The notes: a model not told the origin generated them from the letters alone. A stretch of DNA of 64,000 nucleotides from Aureispira sp. CCB-QB1 (GCF_000724545.1 NZ_JHBV01000023.1:1-64000), one strand, 5' to 3'. Counted from the first letter of the stretch, positions 11,701-20,657 are shown. Made by a program: numbers and translations.

Positions 11701-12103
11701 TATTATTGTCCAAAAAGATTTTTAGATCCTTGTAATTGTCAATACTTTTGGCTTGTGTAAGATGAGCTTCTATGTCCAAGCAACTTGCAATAACCCCTCC
11801 AACCAAATCAACAAAAGCTTTGCTTTCGGATTGCGAAAGATTATCTTCCATCAGCCCTTCAAAACTCAACGATTCGTCGGAAGATAGGCGTTCTCTGATT
11901 AAATCAACCTCTTCTTTGCTAGGAGAGGCAGCATAAATATCTGCTAAGGTAGCCTCAGGGGTATTCAATCGAGCTTGAATAAGTTTTAGGTAACGCTGTT
12001 CAGCCTGTTGTTTAAGGGCAGGCTCATTTTCTAGTTGTTGAAGTGCTGCCTTAATTTTTTTTTCGTTGCGTGATTCTAAATCACTAAATAGTTGTTTGAT
12101 CAT
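8720..12103 (-). CDS. Unrecognised protein made of four related units (A-B-A'-B')
   Basis: About 1127 residues; no family recognised. It is an internal duplication. A unit starting MIKQLFSDLESRNEKKI recurs near residue 576 as MIKQLFSDLESRNEQKI, and between them lies a more distant unit (TLLESRKAEKVEKAL) that also recurs (LKLESRNEQKINKAL). Each unit carries the signature AEQRYLxLIxARLNxPxATLADIxxASPSxEEV, a VDLIGGxIA segment and a later region rich in aromatic residues. A TTG at 12136 would add 11 residues, but it overlaps the -7 element of the promoter at 12134-12165, so the ATG at 12103 is chosen. No signal peptide or membrane span is seen, so a cytoplasmic location is inferred. A Ser/Asn/Thr-rich linker joins the two halves, as if two tandem genes had fused. 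Confidence 0.8.
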   Translation of the reverse strand: MIKQLFSDLESRNEKKIKAALQQLENEPALKQQAEQRYLKLIQARLNTPEATLADIYAASPSKEEVDLIRERLSSDESLSFEGLMEDNLSQSESKAFVDLVGGVIASCLDIEAHLTQAKSIDNYKDLKIFLDNNNYGLKAPLKEQIDLSSNSRWFAKIARKIYSAKTFKTIYFNHTVFVYANQSLVLKEFMYFILGYREKHPHTPSNAFLAGYETIYIDIAQSTTINLTEVAWILPLKYHINLLDSTIELPDNPLSLGRKKWDLFRISNESAWAFSQNDHFFLSRVTKSELEKILTLLESRKAEKVEKALRALEENIDLKKIAEQRYLPLIKARLNKPNATLADILEASPSPEEVRLVKKIKYLNPEKYTLNLTNLSAKESKAFVDLIGGIIAGSIDINNYIEAVKSTKNQEELNNLLWRRDEDGYGNTLQLSLLRQQDLNPKGWFGQIIQKLLSTNNYNVFYNLDFIHFELDREAAEAFNNSIVLPAFMYYIYRSTYNNGFEINIRQDVFPNLTNLFWVFGSVPTIKIHDQSIDIKKQIPPNNLLNYSREIPNIVVPNDSNNNSSTSTNNKTPNMIKQLFSDLESRNEQKINAALQVLENEPVLKQQAEQRYLKLIQARLNNPKATLADIHAASPSDEEVDLVKKVLSSGNCYDFEYLDESNSKAVVDLVGGIVASCLDMDAYITKAKSITSYDQLWEFYETQFQMLKNALKDPIDLSSNSRWFAKIAKKVRAAKRCYQWRFDHTNFETANKSLVLKEFIYFLFEKKHKDDLDSWAPSIEIDVFQSTPPNLTEAIWLLIYRTNFVIKNTTQVAISPSPLSLELNQNVHFKIEADISDFNHGPYYTAYNEELVKILLKLESRNEQKINKALEELEWNVHYKRIAERRYLPLIRLRLNNPEATLADMYAASPSKKEVNLITSKKFLDIENYTLNLKLASPEDCKTFINLIGGVIAGCMDINKYIQVAKTTKNTTELNALLWTKESSGYGDELSVHLNRHYRLVQTSKYSQPKGWFTDIVKKLSSTNKGSLFHNLDFINFQLKDEVAKAFNEAEMLPEFMYYIYRSTYNNGFEINIKQNIFPNLTNLFWIFGAIPTIKVHDQAINIVEQLPPNDLLNYSREVPNVQLPA

Positions 12104-12133
12104 ATTTGATTTGGTATGCTTTTGAAGACCAAA

Positions 12134-12165
12134 CAAAACTATCTAGTATTATTATTAAAAGCAAA
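12134..12165 (-). promoter_or_regulatory. Bacteroidota promoter of the A-B-A'-B' gene
   Basis: Read on the reverse strand, TTTG (12165-12162), a 20-base spacer and TAGTTTTG (12141-12134) match the Bacteroidota consensus fully. Transcription should start near 12127, which supports the ATG at 12103 as the gene start. Confidence 0.65.
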
Positions 12166-12319
12166 TCAAAAAAATAGAGCTTTTAAGATGCTTACAGTTG
12201 TTGTTAGTTGGTTAATGTGTTGAATACTAGTTGGTTTTGTGCTTGTGTTTGTATATTTGTAAAAATAATTCAGATAAAATTTTCTAAGTAATAAAAAATA
12301 GTAGCAGCGCAGCTAACTA

Positions 12320-12359
12320 TTGAAAAAAGAAAACCACCTCAAATATTGAAGCGGTTTTC
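12320..12359 (-). terminator. Terminator downstream of the type A sorted protein
   Basis: GAAAACC at 12329-12335 pairs with GGTTTTC at 12353-12359, extended by further pairs with two mismatches. On the reverse strand the stem is followed by a TCTTTTTTC tract. It lies about 190 bases past the stop of the gene ending at 12545. The rest of 12166-12544 holds no recognisable gene. Confidence 0.6.
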
Positions 12360-12544
12360 AAATTCATTAAAACAAAGTACTTAAATTCTAAGCTTTGTGT
12401 ACAAAACAAAAAAGTATATTAAATATAAAATTATACTATTCCAATTTACATTTATTTAACCAAGAGTTGGGTAGAGTTACTATTTTATACTTGATAAAAA
12501 AAATTCTGTTCTATACGATAGCCTAAAGCTAAAAATTAAAAATC

Positions 12545-14680
12545 TTACTGTTTGATAATACGTTGGGTCCATTTTTCTTGATCTGTTTTTGCTGTCAAGA
12601 AGTAGACACCTGTAGGGAGTGATTCTATATTAATCGTCTGTATTTCGGAAGTAACTTGTTTGCTGTTGACGGTTTTTAGTACGCGTCCCATTGCATCAGT
12701 TAAAGTATATTGAACGTCGGTAGCAGTGGTAAGATTCATCTCTATCTGAATATTCTTTGTAGCAGGATTTGGAGTAACCATCAATGGAGAGTTATTCGCT
12801 TCTACTTGAGCAATGCTTGTTGTTGTTGAATCTGGTGCAAAGTGAATACCAATTGAAGGTACATTATCCAAGCCATATCCTAATCCATAAGAATTAGGGG
12901 TTTGCCCCACAGCAGTTTGTGTAACTCTAGATGTATTAATAAGAAGTGTATCAGGTATGCTCATAAGTCTGTTTAAAGCATAGTTTTGATATTCACCAGC
13001 TATAGATATACCATTGCTATAGTTGAATGAAGCACCTCCACCAGAAGCAGCAGTTTGCACAATCGATATGAAATACATTTGATCATCTTCTAAAGCACCC
13101 ATCGGATTTCCTAAAGCATCAACAAAGTTGGTTGCTGTTGCAATGCCATAACTTTTGGGAGCCATAGACGTCAGATTAGTTAGCAAAACATATCCTTCAG
13201 CTACCAAAGTCAACTCATCGCTTCCAATATAGCCATTCGCAGGAGTAGCTCCTGAACCATCGTCTATGGTGTAAATATTCACAACCAGTGTTTGAGAATC
13301 AGGTCCACTGTAAGTAGGAATAAAGTAGCGGAAATCAATAGAATCTATTCTAATATTGTTGGTCTGCCCTTTTGGAAAATGGTATGCAGATCCCCACTCA
13401 AAGTGTGTATAATTGCCATTGCCAGGGAAATAACGTCTAGAATATGCTACACGATTATCGGATGTACTCAAACCTGCTTTAGATAAATAACTAGAAGTTT
13501 TACTAGTAATGTTGAATGAATGGTAAGCAGTATCGTTATCTGTAGTAGCATCTGAATGGTCGTGAGTTACCCAGTATTTTACACGATATTCTCCAGCGCC
13601 ATTATTAATAATAAAATCAAGATTTTTTAAATAGGCAATAAAAACCTTGCCATTGTACTGTCCGGCTTCTAAGGTGTCCACGTTGAGTGTATCACTATAA
13701 ACATTGCTCACTAGGTTTCCTGTATTGCTTTCATAAAAATCAATTGAAACACGCATTTGTGCATTGTCTTGCGGATACAATGTTTTGCCACCAAAATTGA
13801 TCAACTTAGCACCCCAGAACCACTCTTTTAAATCGGTAGGATCTATGTTTGATAAAGGAAAGTATTGGTTGCCACTTATTCTAACAATATCTCCTTTACC
13901 CAAAACATTGTTAACGTGTGATGATTTTCCAATTGCAATATCATAATCAGGAGCAATTTCAATGCTAATATCATCAATAGATGCAAAGAAATAGTATGTA
14001 TCAAAGACAAATCGTATGCGGCATTCTGTTAAATTGGTTACTCCTGCTGTTACGGTAGGCATAGGCACACTAACAAAACCAGCTACATCTTCTTCTTGCA
14101 AAATTCTATAATCAAAAGGCGTACTCCAAGTAGTACCATCGTCTGTTGACATAGAAACGCTCAATTCGTCGGTGTTTACTCCATTGGCAACATATTGAGA
14201 GAAAAACTTAACGACAAGAGCGGAGTCTGTATACCCAGTTAAGTCAATTCGAGGTGAAATTAATTCCCCTCTATGCTTTGCAGGAGAAGAACCCGCTCCT
14301 ACGCTGATACTATCGTTATCCAAAAAGTCAGAATCAAAGATAGCAATTCCATTACTTAAAGATGGCGAAGGAAGTGGAGTTGGATTATAATAAGGGGGGC
14401 TAGAATATAGACCTTGAGAATGTCCTAAAGTACTTCTTGTCCAAAAAGCGTGGCTAGCACCTCCTGTTGTATTGCCCCAATTTTCATAAACAGTTAAAGC
14501 CGTCCAAGCATTGGGATCATAAGGTCCTATGGTGTCTTGAATAAATGAATTCTGAAATTCAGCTTCTGCAACACCTACAGAGGAGCCAACTCCCCAGATT
14601 TTTGTTTGAGCAAGGGCATCAGTGTTAAGAAATAAACTTAGTGCAAGCGCACTAGTGAATAATAGACTAGATTTAAACAT
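12545..14680 (-). CDS. Secreted protein with T9SS type A (Por) sorting domain
   Basis: 711 residues. A classic signal peptide (LLFTSALALSLFLNTDALAQ) starts the protein. The C-terminal ~75 residues (VTPNPATKNIQIEM, YTLTDAMGRVLKT, ESLPTGVYFLTAKT, RIIKQ) are a type A sorting domain of the type IX system, so export and surface attachment or release are expected. The middle has a MAM/jelly-roll-like stretch (residues ~90-240, with HRGELISPRIDLTGYTDS and FDTYYFFASIDDISIEI) of the type common in secreted Bacteroidota proteins. No catalytic motif is recognised; substrate unknown. Confidence 0.85.
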   Translation of the reverse strand: MFKSSLLFTSALALSLFLNTDALAQTKIWGVGSSVGVAEAEFQNSFIQDTIGPYDPNAWTALTVYENWGNTTGGASHAFWTRSTLGHSQGLYSSPPYYNPTPLPSPSLSNGIAIFDSDFLDNDSISVGAGSSPAKHRGELISPRIDLTGYTDSALVVKFFSQYVANGVNTDELSVSMSTDDGTTWSTPFDYRILQEEDVAGFVSVPMPTVTAGVTNLTECRIRFVFDTYYFFASIDDISIEIAPDYDIAIGKSSHVNNVLGKGDIVRISGNQYFPLSNIDPTDLKEWFWGAKLINFGGKTLYPQDNAQMRVSIDFYESNTGNLVSNVYSDTLNVDTLEAGQYNGKVFIAYLKNLDFIINNGAGEYRVKYWVTHDHSDATTDNDTAYHSFNITSKTSSYLSKAGLSTSDNRVAYSRRYFPGNGNYTHFEWGSAYHFPKGQTNNIRIDSIDFRYFIPTYSGPDSQTLVVNIYTIDDGSGATPANGYIGSDELTLVAEGYVLLTNLTSMAPKSYGIATATNFVDALGNPMGALEDDQMYFISIVQTAASGGGASFNYSNGISIAGEYQNYALNRLMSIPDTLLINTSRVTQTAVGQTPNSYGLGYGLDNVPSIGIHFAPDSTTTSIAQVEANNSPLMVTPNPATKNIQIEMNLTTATDVQYTLTDAMGRVLKTVNSKQVTSEIQTINIESLPTGVYFLTAKTDQEKWTQRIIKQ

Positions 14681-14768
14681 ATAGTTTTAGTTGTAATTAA
14701 GATAAATAATATTTGATAATTGTAAGGAGAGTAGATAAATAACTATATAGATGATATTAAGTAATCTA

Positions 14769-14792
14769 ACGAGAAGCTAAAAAGCTTCTCGT
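14769..14792. terminator. Perfect hairpin, possible terminator
   Basis: ACGAGAAGCT (14769-14778) pairs exactly with AGCTTCTCGT (14783-14792) around an AAAA loop. It lies between the end of the CFI-box-like gene (14919) and the start of the secreted protein gene (14680). There is no clear T-run on the reverse strand, so it may instead be a leader hairpin. Confidence 0.4.
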
Positions 14793-14918
14793 AGAACTAC
14801 TAAATTGCTAAATGAAAGGATAAACTAAATTTAACAGTAACTTTGTCTTTTTCTTTAATGCTAAAGAAAAGGGCAAAATTTTGATTGCTGCTGCTAAGGG
14901 GAAATGAAAAAATTAGTA

Positions 14919-15848
14919 TCAAGCTAATGCATAGGAGACTTGATGTGTATTGACTAAGTCTTCTAAAGCTCTTTTTAACAAAAACAAAGCTTCTTGATGC
15001 TTTTCATTTTGAATTAATATTCTAAACGGAGTAATCGCATTGTTATACAAATCTTTTAACAATTCGTTTTTGTTAGGGTGATGAGCAATAACCGAGGTCA
15101 CAAAAGGCGATATAAAATAATACATTTCATAAAGCATTCCTCCATAGAGATAGTCTCTCATAGAAGTATCTCTAAATGCTCTAAATAAATTCAGTTCTTT
15201 TTCAATAGATAATGTTTCAACAGCTAACGTTGCTATACATGGAGCATCTGGTATGCTATCTGGATCTAGTTGACCATAATCCATATAAATATCAGGAATT
15301 GGTTGCCCTAATTGATCCAAAGGTTGAAGTACTGCAGGAATTGTCTTATCTTTAAGTCCTAAGTGGAATTGAATGGAATGTGTTTGAGGAATATTTAAGA
15401 TACCCAACAATGAATTAATTCCAAAATAAATTCCTCTAGTAGCATCCTTATAGGTTGCATGAATCCCTTCGGCATAATACCCCACAAAGTTATGAACCAT
15501 TTCAGCAACTTCTGTTATTGTAAACAAATCGCCTTGGTGATTATAATAACCACTTTTTGATACCAACGGGCTCCAATTTTCAACATCGTCAGCAGGAGTA
15601 ACGCATGGTACTAGAAATAAGTGAATAGAATTAGGATTGAGTAAATCTCTCAAACCATACATAAAGCGTATTCCTGTGATTTTATCAGAAGATTGAAGCG
15701 TTTGATAAATTAAATCACAAGGAATAATGCAGGTAGCATTGTTGATACTAGGGAAATGGTTTTTAAAATTGCCAGTCAAAAATTGAAAGTATTCATTAGA
15801 AATAAATGAACCCACATTCTTGGCGTTTGTCTTTTTTGTTTCTTGCAT
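14919..15848 (-). CDS. Cytoplasmic protein with C-terminal CFI-box-like region
   Basis: 309 residues, no signal peptide. The N-terminal ~210 residues are not recognised. From about residue 205 the run APCIATLAVET, LNLFRAFRD, MYYFISPFV and the following helix resembles the CFI-box C-terminal domain (consensus C-[FI]-I-A-T-A-x-Y-G ... L-R-x-F-R-D ... Y-Y-x-x-S-P), with the first element altered from CFIATA to CIATLA. The function of that domain is unknown to me. The gene has its own consensus promoter (15875-15906) and is monocistronic. Confidence 0.6.
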   Translation of the reverse strand: MQETKKTNAKNVGSFISNEYFQFLTGNFKNHFPSINNATCIIPCDLIYQTLQSSDKITGIRFMYGLRDLLNPNSIHLFLVPCVTPADDVENWSPLVSKSGYYNHQGDLFTITEVAEMVHNFVGYYAEGIHATYKDATRGIYFGINSLLGILNIPQTHSIQFHLGLKDKTIPAVLQPLDQLGQPIPDIYMDYGQLDPDSIPDAPCIATLAVETLSIEKELNLFRAFRDTSMRDYLYGGMLYEMYYFISPFVTSVIAHHPNKNELLKDLYNNAITPFRILIQNEKHQEALFLLKRALEDLVNTHQVSYALA

Positions 15849-15874
15849 ATTTTTGGATTTTAATTAGAATGACG

Positions 15875-15906
15875 CAAAGTTATGAGACTAACTGAAGTAA
15901 GGCAAA
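15875..15906 (-). promoter_or_regulatory. Bacteroidota promoter of the CFI-box-like gene
   Basis: Reverse strand: TTTG (15906-15903), 20-base spacer, TAACTTTG (15882-15875), a full consensus match. The start site would be near 15868, about 20 bases before the ATG at 15848. Confidence 0.65.
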
Positions 15907-15980
15907 CCTAAAAAATGGTACTTTTAATACCCCCAACGTTACTTAAAATCATATAAGATTTTGATTAATAACTAAATAGA

Positions 15981-17558
15981 ATGAATAGGATAAACACAGC
16001 CAAACTACATCGATTAATTAAAACACTAAAAAAAGAAGAGAAGCGATTTTTTAAACTATTTACTAAAAAACAAGACAGAAAAGGAGATGTTTTATATCTA
16101 AAAGTATTTGACTATTTAGATAAGTTAGAGGAGGTTGATCGAGACAAATTCAAGAAAAAGTTTAAGACAGTCAAGGGGTTGAGTGGGTTGCAAAATTACT
16201 TGTACAAATTAATCCTTAAAAGTTTGCGCAACCAGCCTACTTACCAAGATGTTGATGTTTTGCTGAGAGAGGGGCTAATGGATTTAGAGATACTTTACAA
16301 AAAGGAACTATTTATTGATAGCCAAGAAAAGTTAGAGCAATTGTTAGAGGTGGCGGTACAGCATGACAAAGTATTTTTTCTGCCCATGCTTCACGAATGG
16401 TGGTTTATCTTGCAGAATACTTATTTTCATTATCACGAAGTAGACAAATCTTTGTTGGAAAGTAGTATTGAGATGTATACTAATTCTATTCAAAATTTAC
16501 AACAATATCATCTCTATAGAACTCAATTGGGGCGAATGATGTGGTTGGTAAAAGATCAAGATTCTAAGAATATTGTCGAAGATCTGAATCAAATCATCAA
16601 GTTCTTTCCAGAATATGATTCCAATGACAAACAGGGCAATATTGCCATTCGAATTCAAGAACTTCAGTTTCGAAGAGTCCATGCCGCTATTTTAATGGAT
16701 AGTTCGAAGAGTTATTTTTATAAAAAAGAGTTGGTACAAATGCTGAAGGAATTACCCCCCAAATCCTTTGAAGTGTACGAAGAATATTATTACAAAGCCC
16801 TTGCTGCACAGATGGGGAGCGCTCCGAGCTTAAAAAATTTAGCAGAGACAATAGAAGAGATAGAAACTTTTACGGATGGCAAAACAAAGCACCTAGACAA
16901 TCATTTATTGATACAAATATTAATTAATAAAATAGATTTGTATCTCTTAACAGGAGCCTTTCAAAAGTTTGAACAATTCATCCAAGAGCGCAAAGATATT
17001 GTAGAGCTTATAGTTCATTCGGGTAGCCAGTATTATCGCGATTGTTGGTATTATAAATTGATGCTTTATTATTATGGAATAAAGGATTACGCCAATGCTT
17101 TGGATACGTTTGAAATGTTCTTGAGCGATAAGGATGTTAGCATGATGTTCAAGCGCCCTAGTTTGTATCTAAAAATGATTATTTATTATGAAGAAGAGGA
17201 GTACATTTTATTGGCTTCTTATCTTAAAAATTTTACTCGTTTTTTAAGAAAAAGAGAAGCATTGTTAGACCCCGAAAAGCAGTTGATCACTTTAATGGGA
17301 AAACTTATTAAGCTTCCTGATTCTGAGCACAAAGCTATTCTAATTCAAACCAGAAAAGAGATAGCCGATTATTTGACGACGATTGATGCTGCTCAAAAAG
17401 AATTTTTAATCTATTTCAATTACATCGGTTGGATGGATAGCCAAATTTTTAATGTTCCTTTTGCAGATCTTTTCTTTATGCATTTGGGGGTAGTTAAAAT
17501 TGATTCGATAGAAGAGAGACAAAACGCATTGTTTTTGGAAAAAGATAATCAAGAATAG
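15981..17558 (+). CDS. Unrecognised helical protein, paralogue 1
   Basis: 525 residues, very rich in Lys, Glu, Leu and Tyr and predicted almost all helical. The N-terminus (TAKLHRLIKTLKKEEKRFFKLF) is strongly basic and nearly identical to that of the next gene, as is the segment SGLQNYLYKLILKSLRNQPxYQDVD. The C-terminal part has Y-rich helical hairpins reminiscent of TPR repeats, for example YGIKDYANALDTFEMFL. No enzyme motif and no signal peptide. One base separates it from its paralogue, so they are co-transcribed. Function unknown; a scaffold or regulatory TPR-like protein is a guess. Confidence 0.75.
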   Translation: MNRINTAKLHRLIKTLKKEEKRFFKLFTKKQDRKGDVLYLKVFDYLDKLEEVDRDKFKKKFKTVKGLSGLQNYLYKLILKSLRNQPTYQDVDVLLREGLMDLEILYKKELFIDSQEKLEQLLEVAVQHDKVFFLPMLHEWWFILQNTYFHYHEVDKSLLESSIEMYTNSIQNLQQYHLYRTQLGRMMWLVKDQDSKNIVEDLNQIIKFFPEYDSNDKQGNIAIRIQELQFRRVHAAILMDSSKSYFYKKELVQMLKELPPKSFEVYEEYYYKALAAQMGSAPSLKNLAETIEEIETFTDGKTKHLDNHLLIQILINKIDLYLLTGAFQKFEQFIQERKDIVELIVHSGSQYYRDCWYYKLMLYYYGIKDYANALDTFEMFLSDKDVSMMFKRPSLYLKMIIYYEEEEYILLASYLKNFTRFLRKREALLDPEKQLITLMGKLIKLPDSEHKAILIQTRKEIADYLTTIDAAQKEFLIYFNYIGWMDSQIFNVPFADLFFMHLGVVKIDSIEERQNALFLEKDNQE

Positions 17559-17559
17559 A

Positions 17560-19098
17560 ATGAACCGAGTAAATACAATCAAATTACACCGACTGATTAA
17601 GTCGTTAAAAAAAGAAGAAAAACGATTCTTTAAGCTTTTTACTAAAAAACAAAAACGAAAAGAAGAGGTTTTTTATCTAAAAATATTTGATTACCTAGAT
17701 AAGTTAGAAGTAGTTGATCGAGAGAAGTTTAAAAAGAAATTTAAAGGAGTGAAAGGTCTAAGTGGGCTGCAAAATTATCTTTACAAACTGATTCTTAAAA
17801 GTTTAAGAAACCAACCTGCTTACCAAGATGTTGATGCTGTTTTGCGTGAAGGTTTAGCTGATTTGGCAATCCTTTTTCAAAAGGAATTGCTAGTAGAGGT
17901 AGAAGAAAAAATTCAAGAACTGCTAGAACTGGCCATATTGCATGATAAGGTCTTTTTTCTTCCAATATTCTACGATTGGTGGTTTGTTTTACACAACACT
18001 CGTTTTCGTTATGCTAATATAGAAGTGTCTGATTTTGAAAGAAATACACAGCGATACGAGGCAGCAATCAAAGCTTTAAACGCTTTTTATTTCTATAGAA
18101 CGCATACAGGAAAGTTAATGTATACCGTAGAGGGAAAAAATTCAAGACAGGCTTTTGATGCTGTTCTTGCCATAAAAGAGTCGTTGCCAGTGTATAATCC
18201 TCAAGAAAATACCTATGGTATTACGACAAGAGCACAAGAGTTGCAATTGAGAAAAATGTTAGGAAATGTTTTAATGGATCCCAACGATTCTTATTGCTAT
18301 TCTCATCAACTTTACGAAGAACTCAAACAACAGCCGCAAGAGGTTTTTGAACATTGCAAATTATACTATTATTCGTCCTTGATTAGTATGTTAAACTTTG
18401 CGCCCAGTATCGACCAAATGCACATAATTATAGAAGAAATAGAATCGACGGTCTTAAAGTATCCTAAGAATATTGAGAATAAAAATATCCATATGCATGT
18501 GCTTCTGGGTAAAATGGATATACATCTTTTATTGGGGGATTTTGAGCAATTTGACCAACTTCTCATCGATAATAAGGAAAAGGTAGCATTTATCAAAAAC
18601 TACTCGCACAGTCATTATAGAAGTTTGTTTCATTACAAAAAAGCGTTGTACCATTATGCTAAAAAAGAGTACTATGAAACGCTAATTATTATTGATGATT
18701 TTTTGCTGAAAAAGGAGGTTAATAGTTTGATTAAAAACCCTAGTTTGTTACTCAAGATGATTATTTACTATGAAGAGGAGGAGTATGTCTTGCTCACATC
18801 ATTGTTAAAAAATCTTCGACGATTGCTTAGAAAAAATGAATTGTTGCTGGAAACTGAAAAGGGATTAATTGACTTGTTGAATAACTTGATTAAATTACCC
18901 AAACAAGAGCACAAAGAAAAAATGATTGCTATTCGAAAGAAAATGGTGGAACAAATTTCCAACTCGCCCAATTACAAGGAGGAGTTTTTAACATTTTTTA
19001 ATTATATAGGTTGGATTGATCACCAAATAGATGGTTCGCCTTTTAAGCAGTTGTTTTTTAGGCATACTGGAGTTATTGAGGTGGGGGAGGCTGAATAG
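17560..19098 (+). CDS. Unrecognised helical protein, paralogue 2
   Basis: 512 residues. It shares nearly every feature of the preceding gene: the same start (NTIKLHRLIKSLKKEEKRFFKLF), GLSGLQNYLYKLILKSLRNQP, a central HDKVFFLP-x-x-x-x-WWF motif, and a C-terminal IYYEEEEYxLL ... YIGWxDxQI block. The central third has diverged most. The gene follows by one base and clearly arose by tandem duplication. No catalytic motif, membrane span or signal peptide is visible; function unknown. Confidence 0.75.
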   Translation: MNRVNTIKLHRLIKSLKKEEKRFFKLFTKKQKRKEEVFYLKIFDYLDKLEVVDREKFKKKFKGVKGLSGLQNYLYKLILKSLRNQPAYQDVDAVLREGLADLAILFQKELLVEVEEKIQELLELAILHDKVFFLPIFYDWWFVLHNTRFRYANIEVSDFERNTQRYEAAIKALNAFYFYRTHTGKLMYTVEGKNSRQAFDAVLAIKESLPVYNPQENTYGITTRAQELQLRKMLGNVLMDPNDSYCYSHQLYEELKQQPQEVFEHCKLYYYSSLISMLNFAPSIDQMHIIIEEIESTVLKYPKNIENKNIHMHVLLGKMDIHLLLGDFEQFDQLLIDNKEKVAFIKNYSHSHYRSLFHYKKALYHYAKKEYYETLIIIDDFLLKKEVNSLIKNPSLLLKMIIYYEEEEYVLLTSLLKNLRRLLRKNELLLETEKGLIDLLNNLIKLPKQEHKEKMIAIRKKMVEQISNSPNYKEEFLTFFNYIGWIDHQIDGSPFKQLFFRHTGVIEVGEAE

Positions 19099-19143
19099 TG
19101 AAAATAATCAAACAAGAATTGAAAAAAGAATAACAAAGAGCGA

Positions 19144-19734
19144 ATGAAACATTTAATAGTTGTATTATTTTTTCTGATGAACTGTTCTATAAAGATTGTT
19201 TTTTGCCAAAGATCCGATAGGGATCCACTATTAAATTCTAAAACTAAAATCATGGAGGCAATAACTCTAAGAAATGATAGTCTCAAACTAGAGCTGCTTG
19301 AAGCGTTACTCAGTAAAAAAGGAGATAAACGTATTAATAACACATGGTTTGAATATACGAATGAAGCTACTCAACAGAATTTTAACGCTAAAAAATCAAA
19401 AACTATTCAAGAGGCTAATTTAGGAACTAATCAGTTTATTGCATTATATTTGATTAGTGCCATCTATTATGGGGATTTAGAATTTTGTGAACAAATTCAA
19501 ATTCAGTACATGAACTCAACGAATGAAGTTTCTCAAACAACGAATTTGAAATATAAATTGTGTCGAACATTCAAAGGAGAATCGTTTGTAAGATATAGAG
19601 TTGTTGATAATAAAATAGTTACGAAGTTATATCTTATTTATAAAAGGTGGTACAAAGCTGCTAAAGCAAAGGGATTAAAGAATGTTCCTCCACCACTAAA
19701 TGGCACTGTATTTAAGTGGGATGGGGAGCGATAG
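19144..19734 (+). CDS. Small secreted protein of unknown function
   Basis: 196 residues. The first ~22 residues form a signal peptide (LIVVLFFLMNCSIKIVFCQ), cleaved probably near the FCQ end; the cysteine could alternatively be lipidated but the lipobox is poor. The remainder is polar and helical with no recognised family. It lies 45 bases behind the paralogous pair in the same direction and may be read with it. Confidence 0.6.
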   Translation: MKHLIVVLFFLMNCSIKIVFCQRSDRDPLLNSKTKIMEAITLRNDSLKLELLEALLSKKGDKRINNTWFEYTNEATQQNFNAKKSKTIQEANLGTNQFIALYLISAIYYGDLEFCEQIQIQYMNSTNEVSQTTNLKYKLCRTFKGESFVRYRVVDNKIVTKLYLIYKRWYKAAKAKGLKNVPPPLNGTVFKWDGER

Positions 19735-20036
19735 ATGTTTATTGAAATGCTCAGGAACAAACTCTTTAAGAAAAAAAGATATCAATATAAAACAACTCCT
19801 AGTTGTGATAATAAGATATATCCATTTAATTGTCCAACAAGTACCAAGACAATCCTTATCAATAGATAAAGTGATCCAACTGTTTGTATTCGCTTTTTTT
19901 TAGACACAGAAAAGAATTGTTTATATTTCAAAATAACCATTACGTTCGTAACTGTGGAGGGTTTGCAAAAGGTCTAAAGGAAACCTAAATTCATACCTCT
20001 TATTCATTTTTACTACTGTATTCAACAACGTCATTT
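19735..20036. other. Intergenic region without a gene
   Basis: Roughly 300 bases between the secreted protein and the SUKH-like gene. A short open frame (19700-19903) overlaps the previous gene in another frame and has no recognisable content. No terminator or promoter of good quality was found. Confidence 0.4.
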
Positions 20037-20657
20037 ATGGATATTGATTTTAAAAAAAGAGTGCTTTCTACGATACAAGAATGTTGCAACCAATCGATTG
20101 CCGAAATAGATTTTTCTATTGGAATCTCCCAAAATAACACTTTTATAAAAAAAATAGAGCAAGATGCTGGGCTGGTTTTTCATCAGGACATTCACGAGTT
20201 CTATAAAAAATTAGATGGATTTCGATTATCGTGGGTTTTAGAAAAAAATAACCATAAAAATCTAGAATTTCGGAATCAGATCTGGGGAAGTATCCATTTT
20301 TATAATTTAGAAAAAATTTTCATTCACAACAATAAAAAAGCACCTTGGAAGGATATCTTATGGTTTGATTTTGAGCATGATGAAAAAGAAACCTTGCAAT
20401 TGTTAAGACCTTTTGATTTTCATAATGGGGATATCACATCTTGTGGATGTTTCAAAGTTGTAGATGGATTTGTTAGCAACGAAGTTTACTATTATGACTT
20501 AGAGTATGGGATTATCAAAATGAAAATGAATTTCTTAGATTATGTAGATAAAGTGTTGATGTATAAGGGATTTATGAATTGGCAAAGGGCGTTTGTTGGG
20601 GGGCGAAAACGGGATGTAATAAACATGAACAAGGCAGTAGATGAGTTCCTGTCATGA
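20037..20657 (+). CDS. SUKH (SMI1/KNR4)-like protein
   Basis: 206 residues, cytoplasmic. The pattern around residues 35-75 (IKKIEQDAGLVFHQDIHEFYKKLDGFRLSW) followed by an LEKIF and a PWKDILWFDFEHDE strand region fits the SMI1/KNR4 (SUKH) fold, in which a helix and an 'F-Y-x-x-x-D-G' element precede several strands. SUKH proteins are often immunity proteins for contact-dependent or polymorphic toxins. No toxin gene lies beside it, so it may be an orphan immunity gene. The family call is by pattern only. Confidence 0.55.
   Translation: MDIDFKKRVLSTIQECCNQSIAEIDFSIGISQNNTFIKKIEQDAGLVFHQDIHEFYKKLDGFRLSWVLEKNNHKNLEFRNQIWGSIHFYNLEKIFIHNNKKAPWKDILWFDFEHDEKETLQLLRPFDFHNGDITSCGCFKVVDGFVSNEVYYYDLEYGIIKMKMNFLDYVDKVLMYKGFMNWQRAFVGGRKRDVINMNKAVDEFLS

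Noticed and set aside
12104-12136. TTG start giving 11 more residues to the A-B-A'-B' protein
   Set aside because: It lies on the -7 element of a full-consensus promoter, and the internal repeat begins at the later ATG.
19700-19903. 67-residue open frame after the small secreted protein
   Set aside because: It overlaps the preceding gene out of frame and has no recognisable content.
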